The position numbers and the translations under genes were made by a program. The notes under the pieces are model-generated. The model ran no database searches. It was given only the letters and a program-made list of their open reading frames with translations, and was not told the DNA's origin. Positions 13,551 through 25,202 of a stretch of 64,000 nt of DNA are shown here, piece by piece (the first letter of the stretch is position 1; every line of letters begins with the position of its first letter). The stretch is from Nematostella vectensis (Eukaryota > Cnidaria > Anthozoa > Actiniaria > Edwardsiidae), in NCBI RefSeq assembly GCF_932526225.1, contig NC_064048.1:9758515-9822514 (forward strand), in the 5' to 3' direction.

Positions 13551-13616
13551 AAAAATGATTCCTTGTGATTTGTTTAGCTTACAAGTGTCTCCATATATTT
13601 ATGTCTTTTCCTGTTT

Positions 13617-16600
13617 TTTTTTTCTATCCCTCATTCTGTGTTGTTTCCCTTATCTTTTCTACCGCTCATTTTGTGTTGTTTTCCTGATATTTTCTACCGC
13701 TAATTTTGTGTTGTTTTTCTCACCTTTTCTGCCGCTCATTTTGTGTTGTTTTCCTGATCTTTTCTACCGCTCATTTTGTGTTGTTTTCCTGATCTTTTCT
13801 ACCGCTCATTTGTGTTGTTTCCCTGATCTTTACTACCGCTCATTTTGTGTTGTTTTCCTGATCTTTTCTACCGCTCATTTTGTATTGTTTTCCTGATCTT
13901 TTCTACGCATATTTTGTGTTGTTTTCCTCATCTTTTCTACCGCTCATTTTGTGTTTTTTCCTCTCTTTTCTACTGCTCATTTTGTGTTGTTTTTTCATCT
14001 TTTCTACCGCTTATTTTGTGTTGTTTTCCTGATCTTTTCTACCGCTCATTTTGTGTTGTTTTTCTGATCTTTTCTACCGCTAATTTTGTGTTGTTTTCCT
14101 GATCTTTTCTACCGCTCATTTTGTGTCGTTTGCTTGATTCTTTCTACGCTCATTTTGTGTTGTTTTCCTCATCTTTTCTACCGCTCATTTTGTGTTGTTT
14201 TTCTGATTTGTTCCACCGCTCATTTTGTGTTATTTTCCTGATCTTTTCTACCGCTCATTTTGTGTTTTTTTTCCTGATCTTTTCTACGCTCATTTTGTGT
14301 TGTTTTCCTCTCTTTTCTACCGCTCATTTTGTGTTGTTTTTCTCATCTTTTTTTTCTACCGCTCATTTTGTGTTGTTTCCCTGATCTTTTCTACCGCTCG
14401 TTTGTGTTGTTTCCCTGATCTTTTCTACCGCTAATTTTGTGTTGTTTTTTCCTGAACTTTTCTACCCAGTGCTCTTATCTAGCGTTCCTTTGTGTGTTTT
14501 GCTTTGCGTATTTTATATTAATAAAGGTTTTTTCTTTTCTTATCGTATTCGAGGCGATAAGCAAAACGCACTTCTTCTTTCCTGTTGGCATCAAGAGCAC
14601 AGTCTTTTCTACCGCTAATTTTGTGTTGTTTTCCTGATCTTTTCTACCGCTCATTTTGTGTTGTTTTTCTGATCTTTTCTACCGCTAATTTTGTGTTGTT
14701 TTCCTGATCTTTTCTACGCTCATTTTGTGTTGTTTTCCTGATCTTTTCTACCGCTAATTTTGTGTTGTTTTCTTGATCTTTTCTACCGCTCATTCTGTGT
14801 TGTTTTTCTGATCTTTTCTACCGCTAATTTTGTGTTGTTTTCCTGATCTTTTCTACCGCTCATTTTGTGTCGTTTGCTTGATTCTTTCTACGCTCATTTT
14901 GTGTTGTTTTCCTCATCTTTTCTACCGCTCATTTTGTGTTGTTTTTCTGATTTTTTCTACCGCTCATTTTGTGTTATTTTCCTGATCTTTTCTACCGCTC
15001 ATTTTGTGTTGTTTCCCTGATCTTTTTTACCGCTCATTTTGTGTTGTTTTCCTGATCTTTTCTACCGCTTATTTTGTGTTGTTTTCCTGATCTTTTCTAC
15101 CGCTCATTTTGTGTTGTTTTCCTGATCTTTTTTACCGCGCATTTTGTGTTGTTTTCCTGATCTTTTCTACCGCTCATTTTGTGTTGTTTTTTCATCTTTT
15201 CTACCGCTCATTTTGTGTTGTTTTCCTGATCTTTTCTACCGCTCATTTTTTGTTGTTTTCCTGATCTTTTTTACCGCTCATTTTGTGTTGTTTTCCTGAT
15301 CTTTTCTACCGCTCATTTTGTGTTGTTTTCCTGATCTTTTCTACCGCTCATTTTGTGTTGTTTTCCTGATCTTTTCTACCACTCATTTTGTGTTGTTTTC
15401 CAGATCTTTTCTACGCTCATTTTGTGTTGTTTTCTTGATCTTTTCTACCGCTTATTTTGTGTTGTTTTCCTGATCTTTTCTACGCTCATTTTGTGTTGTT
15501 TTCCTGATCTTTTCTACCGCTCATTTTGTGTTGTTTTTCTCATCTTTTTTTTCTACCGCTCATTTTGTGTTGTTTCCCTGATCTTTTCTACCGCTCGTTT
15601 GTGTTGTTTTCCTGATCTTTTCTACCACTCATTTTGTGTTGTTTTCCTGATAGTTTCTACGCTCATTTTGTGTTGTTTTCTTGATCTTTTCTACCGCTTA
15701 TTTTGTGTTGTTTTCCTGATCTTTTCTACGCTCATTTTGTGTTGTTTTCCTGATCTTTTCTACCGCTCATTTTGTGTTGTTCTCCTCTCTTTTCTACCGC
15801 TCATTTTCTGTTGTTTTTCTGATCTTTTTTACCGCTAATTTTGTGTTGTTTTTCTCATCTTTTCTACCGCTCATTTTGTGTTATTTTCCTGATCTTTTCT
15901 ACCGCTCATTTTTTTTTATTTTCCTGATCTTTTCTACCGCTCATTTTGTGTTGTTTTCTGATCATTTTTACTGCTCATTTTGTGTTATTTTCCGAATCTT
16001 TTATACCGCTCATTTTGTGTTGTTTTTCTGATTTTTTTCTACCCCTCATTTTGTGTTGTTTTCCTCATCTTTTCTATCGCTCATTTTGTGTTGTTTCTCT
16101 CATCTTTTCTACCGCTCATTTTGTGTTGTTTTCTTGATCTTTTCTACGCTCATTTTGTGTTGTTTTCCTGATCTTTTCTACCGCTCATTTTGTGTTGTTC
16201 TCCTCTCTTTTCTACCGCTCATTTTCTGTTGTTTTTCTGATCTTTTTTACCGCTAATTTTGTGTTGTTTTTCTCATCTTTTCTACCGCTCATTTTGTGTT
16301 ATTTTCCTGATCTTTTCTACCGCTCATTTTGTGTTATTTTCCTGATCTTTTCTACCGCTCATTTTGTGTTGTTTTCTGATCATTTTTACTGCTCATTTTG
16401 TGTTATTTTCCGAATCTTTTATACCGCTCATTTTGTGTTGTTTTTCTTATTTTTTTCTACCGCTCATTTTGTGTTGTTTTCCTCTCTTTTCTACCACTCA
16501 TTTTGTGTTGTTTTTCTCATCTTTTTTTTCTACCGCTCATTTTGTGTTGTTTCCCTGATCTTTTCTACCGCTCGTTTGTGTTGTTTCCCTGATCTTTTCT

Positions 16601-16627
16601 ACAGCTCAGTTTGTGTTGTTTTTTCCT
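13617..16627 (+). repeat. 35-bp minisatellite, about 80 units
   Basis: The unit reads ACCGCTCATTTTGTGTTG followed by TTTTCCTGATCTTTTCT (35 bp). Variants lose or gain 1-3 bases (TACGCTC, CTCATC, TTTTTTTT insertions). Some variant strings recur as higher-order repeats: the series near 15783 returns about 418 bp later near 16201, and 15355-15500 returns at about 15605-15750. A non-repeat block interrupts the array at 14455-14604. The apparent long frames come from the unit length and contain no gene. It lies directly downstream of the lectin gene and is pyrimidine-rich on the sense strand. Confidence 0.95.
14462..14604 (+). other. Palindromic poly(A)-signal block, copy 1 (inside the array)
   Basis: Nearly identical to 16628-16777. 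It can fold: outer arms GTGCTCTT (14469-14476) and AAGAGCAC (14593-14600), then inner arms GTGTGTTTTGCTT (14492-14504) and AAGCAAAACGCAC (14559-14571, one mismatch). The loop holds AATAAA (14520-14525) followed by a T-rich GTTTTTTCTTTTC stretch, the usual layout of an animal cleavage/polyadenylation site. Confidence 0.75.
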
Positions 16628-16777
16628 GAACTTTTCTACCCAGTGCTCTTATCTAGCGTTCCTTTGTGTGTTTTGCTTTGCGTATTTTATATTAATAAAG
16701 GTTTTTTCTTTTCTTATCGTATTCGAGGCGATAAGCAAAACGCACTTCTTCTTTCCTGTTGGCATCAAGAGCACGGT
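16628..16777 (+). other. Palindromic poly(A)-signal block, copy 2 (end of the array)
   Basis: Same nested arms as copy 1, and AATAAA at 16694-16699 with a T-rich downstream element. This copy ends the array and is probably the original flank. Copy 1 would then come from a segmental duplication of array plus flank. Candidate distal 3' end for the lectin gene. Confidence 0.7.
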
Positions 16778-16879
16778 CGATTACAAACCCCCTCCCAGTA
16801 AAACGTATGGGTAATATGTTTTCTTTGATGTATAAATCCAAAAGTACAGATCTCATTTGATTTATGACCATAAGGGCCC

Positions 16880-17135
16880 TGCTCTATTACATTCCAATAC
16901 CCAGAAACAGCCTCGCTCTACTGCAAAATAACAAGCGGGTTATTTCAGTTTGTTTAAGCAGCCTTTGTTAACGCCAGGGTATTTTTCTCGCGCTTTGATA
17001 ATAGGAAGCGTGTAAAGTTCACTGTTGTTAGCTGTCTCTTTATAATGTTCCACCTGCATAACCTCTGTCCTTGGGCGCCTCTGGGCTTCTTTATTGTTCT
17101 GTTAACATCTTTGACGATTCCAGTATTTATCACGA
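16880..17135 (+). repeat. Diverged segmental duplicate, copy 1
   Basis: Shares an ordered series of matches with 19735-19950: ACATTCC.ATACC.AGAAAC, CGCTCTACTGCAAA, GAAG.GTGTAAA and CCACCTGCA. Similarity is patchy and there is no coding content. The remaining sequence to 18540 is AT-rich with no recognised gene. Confidence 0.6.
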
Positions 17136-17389
17136 TATTCAATTTAGAGGAGGCTAAGGGTCGTATAATAACAGCTACACAGATGAAAATTTAAAAAGCT
17201 ATTTTCTTTTCTTTTTTTTTTAATCCCTCCCCGATGTTTCCGTTTGCATACTCACCGTCGAAAAATGCTTTGTTTTCTGGATAAAGAAACAACAAAGAAG
17301 TGTCACGAAATACGGCGGGAAATCGTTAACCACAGTGATCTCTTAAAACGTGTCGTCAAAAATATATGTATACTTTATAATACACCTCT

Positions 17390-17455
17390 GCCCTGAAGAA
17401 GTCTTATTAAAGACGAAAATTTGGCAGAGTCGAATTCAAGCTTTTGATGTATTTT
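17390..17455 (+). repeat. Short dispersed repeat (pair with 51035-51100)
   Basis: Contains CTGAAGAAGTCTTATT, GACGAAAATTT and AGTCGAAT in the same order as the segment at 51035-51100. Probably a fragment of an interspersed element. Confidence 0.6.
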
Positions 17456-18544
17456 ATTCATTCTTCTGGTCCACGAACACGACTATTTGGGTTTTTTGTA
17501 TTTATTATATATACTTTATGATATACATTTTCACACTGTATGACATAGATCCACTTTTCATTTCTTTGAGTGAACTTTTTAAAAGTTCAAAGAAACACTT
17601 TTTTCCATCGAATGAAAAAAAAAAAAAAATCAACGATTCCACGTGTCATATGTTGTTTTTCTATGCCAGCCCTGTTAACCGGTTGTTCCATTCATTGAAG
17701 TGTTTACGACGTAGATACAATTTAGATAAATAGATAAAAAAATTTCTACCTCACTTGCAAACCGGGCTCCACCATGTTTTAAAAAGATGTATATATATAT
17801 ACTTTAAATTCATTTCGAACAACATGATGAACATGTTTGCGAAGAAAGAGTAAGAATATCCTGCTACGTAATTGTTAATAATTTCTTGGAAAGACACACC
17901 AACCAAAAAAAAAATCAAATGAAATACAGATGATGTCCGCACCCATTCTCTGAGCGAAACCTTTATGATTTTCTGATTCTTGTTTTTTCTCTAATTGCGT
18001 GTGAAGCATGTTTTTAATTCGTGACTAATTATCTCCATTTTAAGGCTTATTTATTGCATTTAGTTTCACGTAATCAGGTAACAAAGTGAAGATCTTAAAA
18101 TTAGGTTAATTTGACTACCTAAAGTCGTTGATGATGTTGCTAAGGGAAAAGAGTAGGGGCTTTTTTTACTGTTGGAAAACTTACATTGTAAAACGTAAAC
18201 GATAAGTGATTGCCTGATTTTTGTTTTGAGTCTTTTACCAGTCTTTGCGTTAATTACTTGGTGTTTAGTTGTGAAGCATAGTGGTCATTAGTTTCTGCTA
18301 AATAACAATGCAATCATAATTACATCCTAAATAAAGATGGAGACATTCAAATCGGAACTAATGACACGAACAGCTGGACTATTGTAGGTTGCGCAAACAT
18401 AACCGATGGGTCTGTATTGGCGGGAACAAGGCAACAGCTACCGAAAGAGGCATCTTATGTGGACGCCAACACCTCGAATAGAATATGACTCTTATTAGAC
18501 CAGGTTCAAGGCTAGAGTTAGGACTAGGAGTTTTTAAAGTGGAC

Positions 18545-19400
18545 TTATCGCTATCGAGTCATCTTGTCGAGTAATATTTATCGAGTCATCTTGTCAACTT
18601 ATCTCTATCAAGTCATCTTGTCGAGTAATATCTATGGAGTCATCTTATCAGTCTCTATCGAGTCATCTTGTCGAGTCATATCTATCGAGTCGTCTTGTCG
18701 AGTAATATCTATGGAGTCATCTTATCAGTCTCTATCGAGTCATCTTGTCGAGTCATATCTATCGAGTCGTCTTGTCAACTTAACTCTAACGAGTAATCTT
18801 GTCCAGTCATCTTGTCGAGTCATATCTATCGAGTCATCTTGTCAACCTATCTCTATCGAGTCATCTTGTCGATCCATGTCTAACAAGTCAACTTGTCGAG
18901 TTATCGTTATCGAGTTATCTTGTCGAGTCATATCTATCGAGTCGTCTTGTCGACTTATCTTTATCGAGTCATCTTATCGAGTTATATTGTCTAGTAAATT
19001 TATCGAGTCATCTTGTCGAGTTATCCATATTGATTTATCGTTCTATCGAGTCATCTTGTTGATTTATCCATATCGAGTTATCGTTCTATTGAGTCATCTT
19101 GTCGAGTTATCCATATCAAGTTATCGTTTATCGAATCATCTTGTCGAGTTATCGTTTTATCGAGTCATCTTGTCAAGTTATCCATATCGAGTTATCGTTC
19201 TATCGAGTCATCTTGTCGTGTTTATCCATATCGAGTTATCGTTCTATCGAGTCATCTTGTCGAGTTATCCATATCGAGTTATCGTTCTATGGGGTCATCT
19301 TGTCGAGTTATCCATATCGAGTAATCGTTCTATCGAGCCATCTTGTAGAGTTATCCATATGAAGTTATCGTTCTATGTAATCATCTTGTCGAGACATTTT
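18545..19400 (+). repeat. TCGAGT-rich minisatellite with 27-bp and 43-bp units
   Basis: The first half repeats a ~27-bp unit around CGAGTCATCTTGTCGAGT. From about 19000 the unit becomes 43 bp by addition of TATCCATATCGAGTTATCG. The open frame of 279 codons through it is just the repeat translated (Ser-Ser-Arg/Leu-Val patterns), with no domain. Confidence 0.9.
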
Positions 19401-20470
19401 TGAATGTGAGTGCTTACCAGCATGCAAGCACACACCTGCTCTAAATATGAGCCGAGTATTTTATATTTTGTTCAAAAGCAGAGAGCATATATGAGCATGG
19501 ACGAGCTGGCCTAGAACACGCGTCTTAGCTTGGCGATCTGGCCTAGAATACGCGAACTTTCTGAGTGAATTGGCTATTTTTTTTTTACTTGATGCAAGCA
19601 CATCGACATCAAATTTGTCGGGTGCAATGCCCCTATCAAATAAAAACGATATTGCTTTCAATATTTACTTCTGACCGTGAAGACGCCATTAATTTTTTTT
19701 TCACAAACTTGGCTCTGCTCCTTATCACTAAACATTCCGATACCTAGAAACTGCTTCGCTCTACTGCAAACCGACAAACTTTTTCTTTGTTAGCACCAGT
19801 GTTTTTATGCAAGGAAGAGTGTAAAATTCGCCGACGTTATCTGTTCCTAAACAATACTCCACCTGCAATCTGTCTATCTTCTTTATGCCTGGCGCTTTAA
19901 TGTATTTCTGGTTGTCCAATTCATTAGTTGTTTATATCTATCATTACTGTGTGATAATTGTGTCGCAAATACGCGATTCTTTGTTCCGTGGCTATACAAG
20001 AACAATACTCTACAGGCAAACTCCAAGAGGTTGTTTTGTGGCATACTTACGGTATTGTGGCTACTGAGTGGTTGTTCAATTCATTAGCTGTTTGCTACTA
20101 GCTCTGTAGTAACACCTCCGATAATGGAAAGATCATGAACAGGCTTCTATGGGCAAGTTATTAAGGGGACACGTCCACTATGACCCATGATGCACCTTAT
20201 TTTTTCAATTTCAACGAAGATGAAAAAAAAAACTTTTACTATTATCCATATCAAGGAAATTTAGCCAAAAATTGTCGTTTTTGCCAAACGCTTTCATTTC
20301 CATATAAGGAAAATAAAATATCCTTATTTGGAAAAACTGCATGATTACTGTCATTTTTAAGATGCCGTACCGCAGGTGCTTCATAAACTTTTTGAGTTGT
20401 AATCAGAGGAGAAAAATAGTGACTGTGACCATCCTTGGTCAATGGAGAAAGTATCTGAAAAGAAACTAAG
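19401..20470. other. No recognisable gene; holds a diverged duplicate
   Basis: 19735-19950 is the second copy of the 16880-17135 segment. The rest is AT-rich sequence with no supported coding exon. Confidence 0.5.

Positions 20471-20531
<61 letters not shown>
20471..20531 (+). repeat. (TAA)n microsatellite, 3' tail of the retrotransposon
   Basis: About 20 uninterrupted TAA units, at the end of the minus-strand element. Confidence 0.95.
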
Positions 20532-20532
<1 letters not shown>

Positions 20533-20618
20533 TTTATTTACAGAGGGTGGCACTTAATAGTGTAATACACTAGTAAACTTGTGGCCCTCAAAACTCATAC
20601 ATACAAATAATACAATAT

Positions 20619-20621
<3 letters not shown>

Positions 20622-20713
<92 letters not shown>
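20622..20713. repeat. (TA)n dinucleotide repeat
   Basis: About 45 TA units inside the 3' UTR of the retrotransposon. Likely hypervariable in length. Confidence 0.95.
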
Positions 20714-20717
<4 letters not shown>

Positions 20718-20804
20718 ATTTACAATACAAATTATAAAAATACTATTCCCACCCAGACCAAAAGGAGAAAAAAAAAAGATTAAATAAATAAAATAAAATA
20801 TGAG

Positions 20805-22349
20805 TTAATTCGAAATATTAAAATGATTTAAAAGTAATTGTTCATTAAGATATTTATGACGGAGAGCGTTCTTAAAAGAGCTTATATTAGGCAGTTTCTT
20901 TATGCTGGCTTCTAAATTGTTCCATTTACGGATGGCATTTACTGTAAACGTTTTCCCACCTTCGGTTTTTCTAGTATACTTTGGAGTTATAAAATTCAGT
21001 CCTGAGAAACGAGTATTTCTATTATGAAGTGTATTGTTCAGCTTAAGAGTTTCAATTAGATATTCGGGCACCATCAGTTGTAGCCTTTTAAAGAGAATAG
21101 AACACATTGAGATGTGATTGTCCAGATAGAAAGGCAGCCATTGAAGTCTATTAAACAACGGTACTGAGGGTGCTCTGGGTTCAGCGTTGAGTATTAGACG
21201 TGCAGCTCTTTTTTGTAGAGTTAGAAATCTTGACAAACAATCCTTAGTTGATGCTGTTTGCCAAACAGTCCCAGCATAGCTAAACAAAGGTTTGATCATG
21301 GCATTATAGAAATTTGTTCTTTGTTTGAGGGGTAGACAACCTTTGATCTTATTTAGTACGCCGATTCTTCCTGCAATTTTCTTGTATGTCCTTTCAGCGT
21401 GATCCGAAAAGGTCAATTTACTGTCCACATCCAGTCCAAGGAGTCTTACTGATTCCACTGATTCAAGGGTGTTTCCATTAGATGTCGTAATGGATAATTT
21501 ACTGTGTGGTGCTTTCTCTCCAAGGCGTTTACCAGTCACAAGTAGTGATTTTGACTTCGTCTCATTTATTGGAAGTTTGTTGCAATTGGTCCATACTTCC
21601 ACATCCCTCATCACTGAATTAAGAGTGTTCTCTAAATTGGAAGTATTATTGACATCGGTTGAAAACGAGATAGTAGTATCATCCGCATAAAGATCTATCT
21701 TCACTTTAGGTGAACTAATATGAAAAGGAAGATCGTTGATGAATAAAACAAAAAGCAAAGGGCCAAGAATGCTTCCTTGAGGAACTCCATGTTGTATAAC
21801 AGAAAGATCTGAGTCCACGCCGTCAATAGAAACAAATTGTCGCCTTCCCCGTAGATAGGATTCAAACCATGACGTAGTGTTCTTGTCTAAACCATAGGCT
21901 TTCAGCTTTGACATCAAGATAATATGGTCAACCATGTCAAAAGCCTTTCGATAATCAATAAGGAGCATACCACTTACACAGTTCTTATCCAATTGAAAGA
22001 GGAGATTATCTACTACTTTAATTAATGCTGTCTCAGTTCCATGATGCCTGCGGAACCCAGATTGACTTGCATATAATAATTTGTTTTCGACAAGATAATC
22101 ATAAAAATGATTGTGAACATGTCTCTCAAGAAGCTTAGACAGGATGGGCAAGACGGATATAGGGCGGTAGTTACTCTTGTCCATATGATCACCAGATTTA
22201 TATAAAGGGGTAACTTTGGCCGTTTTCCATCGTTTTGGAAACTCGGAACTTTCGATAGAGTAGTTCATCAGCTTTGAAATTGAGGGTGCAATAATAGGTG
22301 CCGCCAGCTTAAGAATCTTTGCACTGATTCCTCGGTACCAGTCCATCAA
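20805..22349 (-). CDS. Reverse transcriptase of CR1/L2-like LINE (5'-truncated)
   Basis: About 513 codons to the stop at 20805. The frame begins within the N-terminal part of the RT domain (GISAKILKLAAPIIAP). Motifs in order: YRPISVLPILSKLLER, then QSGFRRHHGTETAL, the catalytic block LIDYRKAFDMVDH, HGVPQGSILGPLLF, the active-site LYADDTTIS, then a thumb region and a C-terminal domain ending RKWNNLEAS. The frame is intact, but the endonuclease domain is missing, so the copy should be immobile by itself. The first in-frame ATG is about one codon in (22346); the native protein would have started far upstream. Encoded by a mobile element, not a host gene. Confidence 0.9.
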   Translation of the reverse strand: MMDWYRGISAKILKLAAPIIAPSISKLMNYSIESSEFPKRWKTAKVTPLYKSGDHMDKSNYRPISVLPILSKLLERHVHNHFYDYLVENKLLYASQSGFRRHHGTETALIKVVDNLLFQLDKNCVSGMLLIDYRKAFDMVDHIILMSKLKAYGLDKNTTSWFESYLRGRRQFVSIDGVDSDLSVIQHGVPQGSILGPLLFVLFINDLPFHISSPKVKIDLYADDTTISFSTDVNNTSNLENTLNSVMRDVEVWTNCNKLPINETKSKSLLVTGKRLGEKAPHSKLSITTSNGNTLESVESVRLLGLDVDSKLTFSDHAERTYKKIAGRIGVLNKIKGCLPLKQRTNFYNAMIKPLFSYAGTVWQTASTKDCLSRFLTLQKRAARLILNAEPRAPSVPLFNRLQWLPFYLDNHISMCSILFKRLQLMVPEYLIETLKLNNTLHNRNTRFSGLNFITPKYTRKTEGGKTFTVNAIRKWNNLEASIKKLPNISSFKNALRHKYLNEQLLLNHFNISN

Positions 22350-23087
22350 AACGACAACGTTTTCTTAATATGCATAATATAACATCTCAAAACCGGGCAT
22401 TTCTTCCATAGAACAAGCTTAGCTGCAATAAGCAGTAAAAATTCTTGAAGCTTGAAAGAATATGGCCATGAAGCTTAACAGAGTATGGCAAAAAAATCGA
22501 GAAAAAAATCATTCTAAAGCTCATTCTAGAAAATTTTGGCTTAACAAAATCCCACCTGTCTGTGCTTAAAAGAGCACGCGTACTTGTCATTAATCAAATG
22601 ATATACAGATAACATGGTTTAATCATCCAAAGACAAGTCACAGAAAGCCGCAACAAAGAGCTTATGTCTTATATGATCGCGTGGTGGGTGAGTCCCTTAT
22701 AATGAGAAAAAGGCTGTCGAAATCAAAATCAGAAAAAGGGTAAATACGGCGGATATCCGAGTGCGTGGGGTGTCTATTCAAACCTGGGACGTCTGCATGG
22801 AAGGGGGGTAAAGGCGGAACGTCACGTGTTTTTATAAACTGGCGTTATTTATAAACAGAAAGGTCAAAAACTGCCTGAATTATTAATCTTCTAGTGCGAC
22901 GCGCGCTGTCACCAAAACAAACTTTTAAAACAGTTGTCCAAATAGCATGCAAAATTTATTGTTTTGATTGACAGGAATTTTTTAACTGGGAAGAGTTCTG
23001 CCAATTAGATAATGATTCTCGCGTTCTTATTGGCCTATTTCACAAACCTGTCAGTGGTGGCCACGGAAGCGTGTGCTCCGCTGCCTA
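22350..23087. other. No recognisable gene
   Basis: Only short unsupported frames. Contains a small G-rich stretch near 22800. Confidence 0.5.
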
Positions 23088-23460
23088 AGGACGTGAGTTG
23101 ACTGTATGGTTTGTTGTGTTCTGCTCCCTGCATTTTTGCGGCACTCTTGCTATAACAGTCCCGAGGGTGTCCGTAATAGCGAGGGTTGACTGTATTACCA
23201 ACACTAGACTAAGGTCCTGAGGGTGTCCGTAATAGCGAGGGTTGACTGTGGGGTCTGTTTCGTTCCTCTCCCTGCATTTTTCCGGCACTCTTGCTATAAC
23301 AGTCCCGAGGGTGTCAGTTATAGCGAGGGTTGACTGTATTACGAACACTAGACTAAGGTCCCGAGGTTGTCCGTAATAGCGAGGGTTGACTGTGGGTTTG
23401 TTGTGTTCTGCTCCCTGCATTATAACGGCACTCTTGCTTTCACAGTCCCGAGTGTGACCG
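23088..23460. repeat. Tandem Tigger/pogo-like TIR repeats
   Basis: Units of about 150 bp repeat the segment that on the minus strand reads CAGTCAACCCTCGCTATTAC, followed by GGACACCCTCGG. That start resembles the terminal inverted repeat of Tigger/pogo elements (TA target sites). Several copies sit head to tail or inverted, with CTCCCTGCAT and CACTCTTGCT spacers. No transposase remains. Confidence 0.65.
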
Positions 23461-23469
23461 AAAAAGCGT

Positions 23470-24249
23470 AATAGCTAAAGAGTACACCTCTAGAGAGATA
23501 ATGCTCCCAACGCTGGCTAAGGCCTCACTGCTACAACCGCTACACGTGAGATCTCGCACACTGACATGCGAGGAGCGTGGGTCTCCACGATTGCTTCAAA
23601 AACGCGTGGTCTGTTAACCACACCGCGCGAGCCGCCGGAAAATCCCGAGCATTCCATGTATCTTGATCAAAAACCCGATATGAAAATGATAGATGAGCGA
23701 TGACAATAAAGGGTGACATTTCTGGAAAATGCAATCTGATAACATCTCCAAGACTCTGCGGCGTAGAAAGCACACACGTGCCCAAGGAATGAACTTTCCC
23801 CTCCAGAAATTACACGATTGCATTTTAGTTGATTTGTCACCTGTGTGTAAAGGTAATCTAAAACATCTGGCATCCAACGACAAATCCTCCTAAAGCGAAT
23901 CTTTACTAAAGTGGCTATAATTATAAGCTGAAGTGTGGCACTTAGAAATAAAGTACGGTCCTTCTTATTCAGTCGTTTTGTCTGAAGGGTGATCATCTAA
24001 AGGAAGATTTTAACTGGGCACATTTTTCAGTTAAAAGTTTTGGTTACGATCTCATTAATCATGTCCACAGCTCGCTGATAACCAGGGGTAATGTAAGCAT
24101 CACGTATCAAAGAACCTTTTTAACCTGCATCCTCATAATTCACAAATTTACAAATATTTTCTTATGGTCTGGGTTCATCAGCCCTCGAAGGGACAACATG
24201 ACAGCCCAACCGTCAATGACGTTATAATCATTGACCTCGCTTTTTGGTG
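23470..24249. other. No recognisable gene
   Basis: Short frames without domains. No repeats beyond low-complexity runs. Confidence 0.4.
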
Positions 24250-24295
24250 GCCATGACAACCCGTAGGGTCACGTGGTAGGGGGTTTGTTCCCGCA

Positions 24296-24480
24296 AAATA
24301 CCAAGTCATACAGAGCATTCATTTCCACCGACTAATTCAAACAAGTAACTGAGAGATATTATCAATCAAATATCGTTTATAAGTTATTAATGAATGATTG
24401 GAATTGATGACGTAATGGATGATGGTCGAAGCTCGGCAAAAACAAAGCCGTATTTTCAATTGTAAATAATTTCAAATGGC
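24296..24480 (+). repeat. Dispersed repeat shared with lectin-gene intron 7 and with 44676-44720
   Basis: The ordered matches CATTTCCACCGACTAATTCAA, AAGTAAC and GTATTTTCAATTGTAAA parallel 10819-10935. A shorter piece (CTTCCATCGGCTAATTCAAG) is at 44676-44720. This suggests an interspersed non-coding element present before the intron duplication. Confidence 0.6.
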
Positions 24481-25202
24481 TGGTTAATTCATCAATCGTA
24501 TATTTTTTTCATATTTAGCTGATATTGATTAAGTACTACCAAAATAAGAACACTTAAAATGGGTGATCAACCTGTAAGCACTTATAGCTATAATGCGCGG
24601 TTTTCAACAGTGTCCACTAAAAACAGCATGTGAAATGCCTTAAACGCAGTCAACAAGACATCATGGTATTAAGAAGCGATTGCCTTTAGCACACTTTCGT
24701 ATGCTTTTTAACTGCCGTGTAAAGGTTAAAACCTTAGTAAACCGTATCGCTCATCTTTCACATAGAGTGGGATAGCTTGAGAATTTAGAGTGGAAAATTC
24801 CGCGATCGAGAGCTTCTACTTAAACAAAGTAACAAAATTACAAGAGTCAAATATAAAGGGTGTGTGTCATGCGTGACTTTAGTGTGGGTCACTGTCGAAA
24901 ATCTAAAGCGCGTCTCATCCTCTGCATTTTTTACATCATCTCTCGTTATCTGCAAATCAGGTATTCTTGACTCCCAAACTTCTACCTCTTAAGATGTTTT
25001 CATTGACATCTTGTGTCAAAAAAAAAAGAAAACTTGACCCATGAGGTGTTTACCCAAGGTCTTACCTCTGTCTGAAAATATATCAGTGAGCTTCTTCCGA
25101 TAAGTCCGGACCAAAAGCAACGATTTTCCCGTCTATAACAATCGCACATACCATGACATTCTGGTTATTGTTTTCTCTCAGAGAGATGTGCTTGTATTTT
25201 CC

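Larger units (their letters stand above)
20471..22349 (-). mobile_element. 5'-truncated CR1/L2-like non-LTR retrotransposon
   Basis: The minus-strand order is a reverse transcriptase frame, a 3' UTR of about 330 bp with a (TA)n tract at 20622-20713, the motif AAATAAAGTTATT, and a terminal (ATT)n tail at 20471-20531. A short microsatellite tail instead of poly(A) is typical of CR1/L2-group LINEs. The 5' end is lost just before the reverse transcriptase domain, the usual outcome of incomplete target-primed reverse transcription. No target-site duplication could be fixed because the tail is a microsatellite. Confidence 0.85.

Noticed and set aside
13555..16629. Many open frames (60-160 codons) rich in FSTAHFVLF/CCFPDLFYRSF
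   Set aside because: They are the 35-bp minisatellite translated. Three units make 35 codons, and unit-length variants let frames skip the periodic TGA. No start context, splice sites or non-repeat sequence.
18564..19403. 279-codon open frame
   Set aside because: Pure translation of the TCGAGT minisatellite; all copies lack protein-like sequence.
20251..20553. Frame with a poly-isoleucine stretch
   Set aside because: Produced by the (TAA)n tail of the retrotransposon.
21469..21690. Plus-strand frame within the retrotransposon
   Set aside because: Antisense shadow of the intact reverse transcriptase frame.
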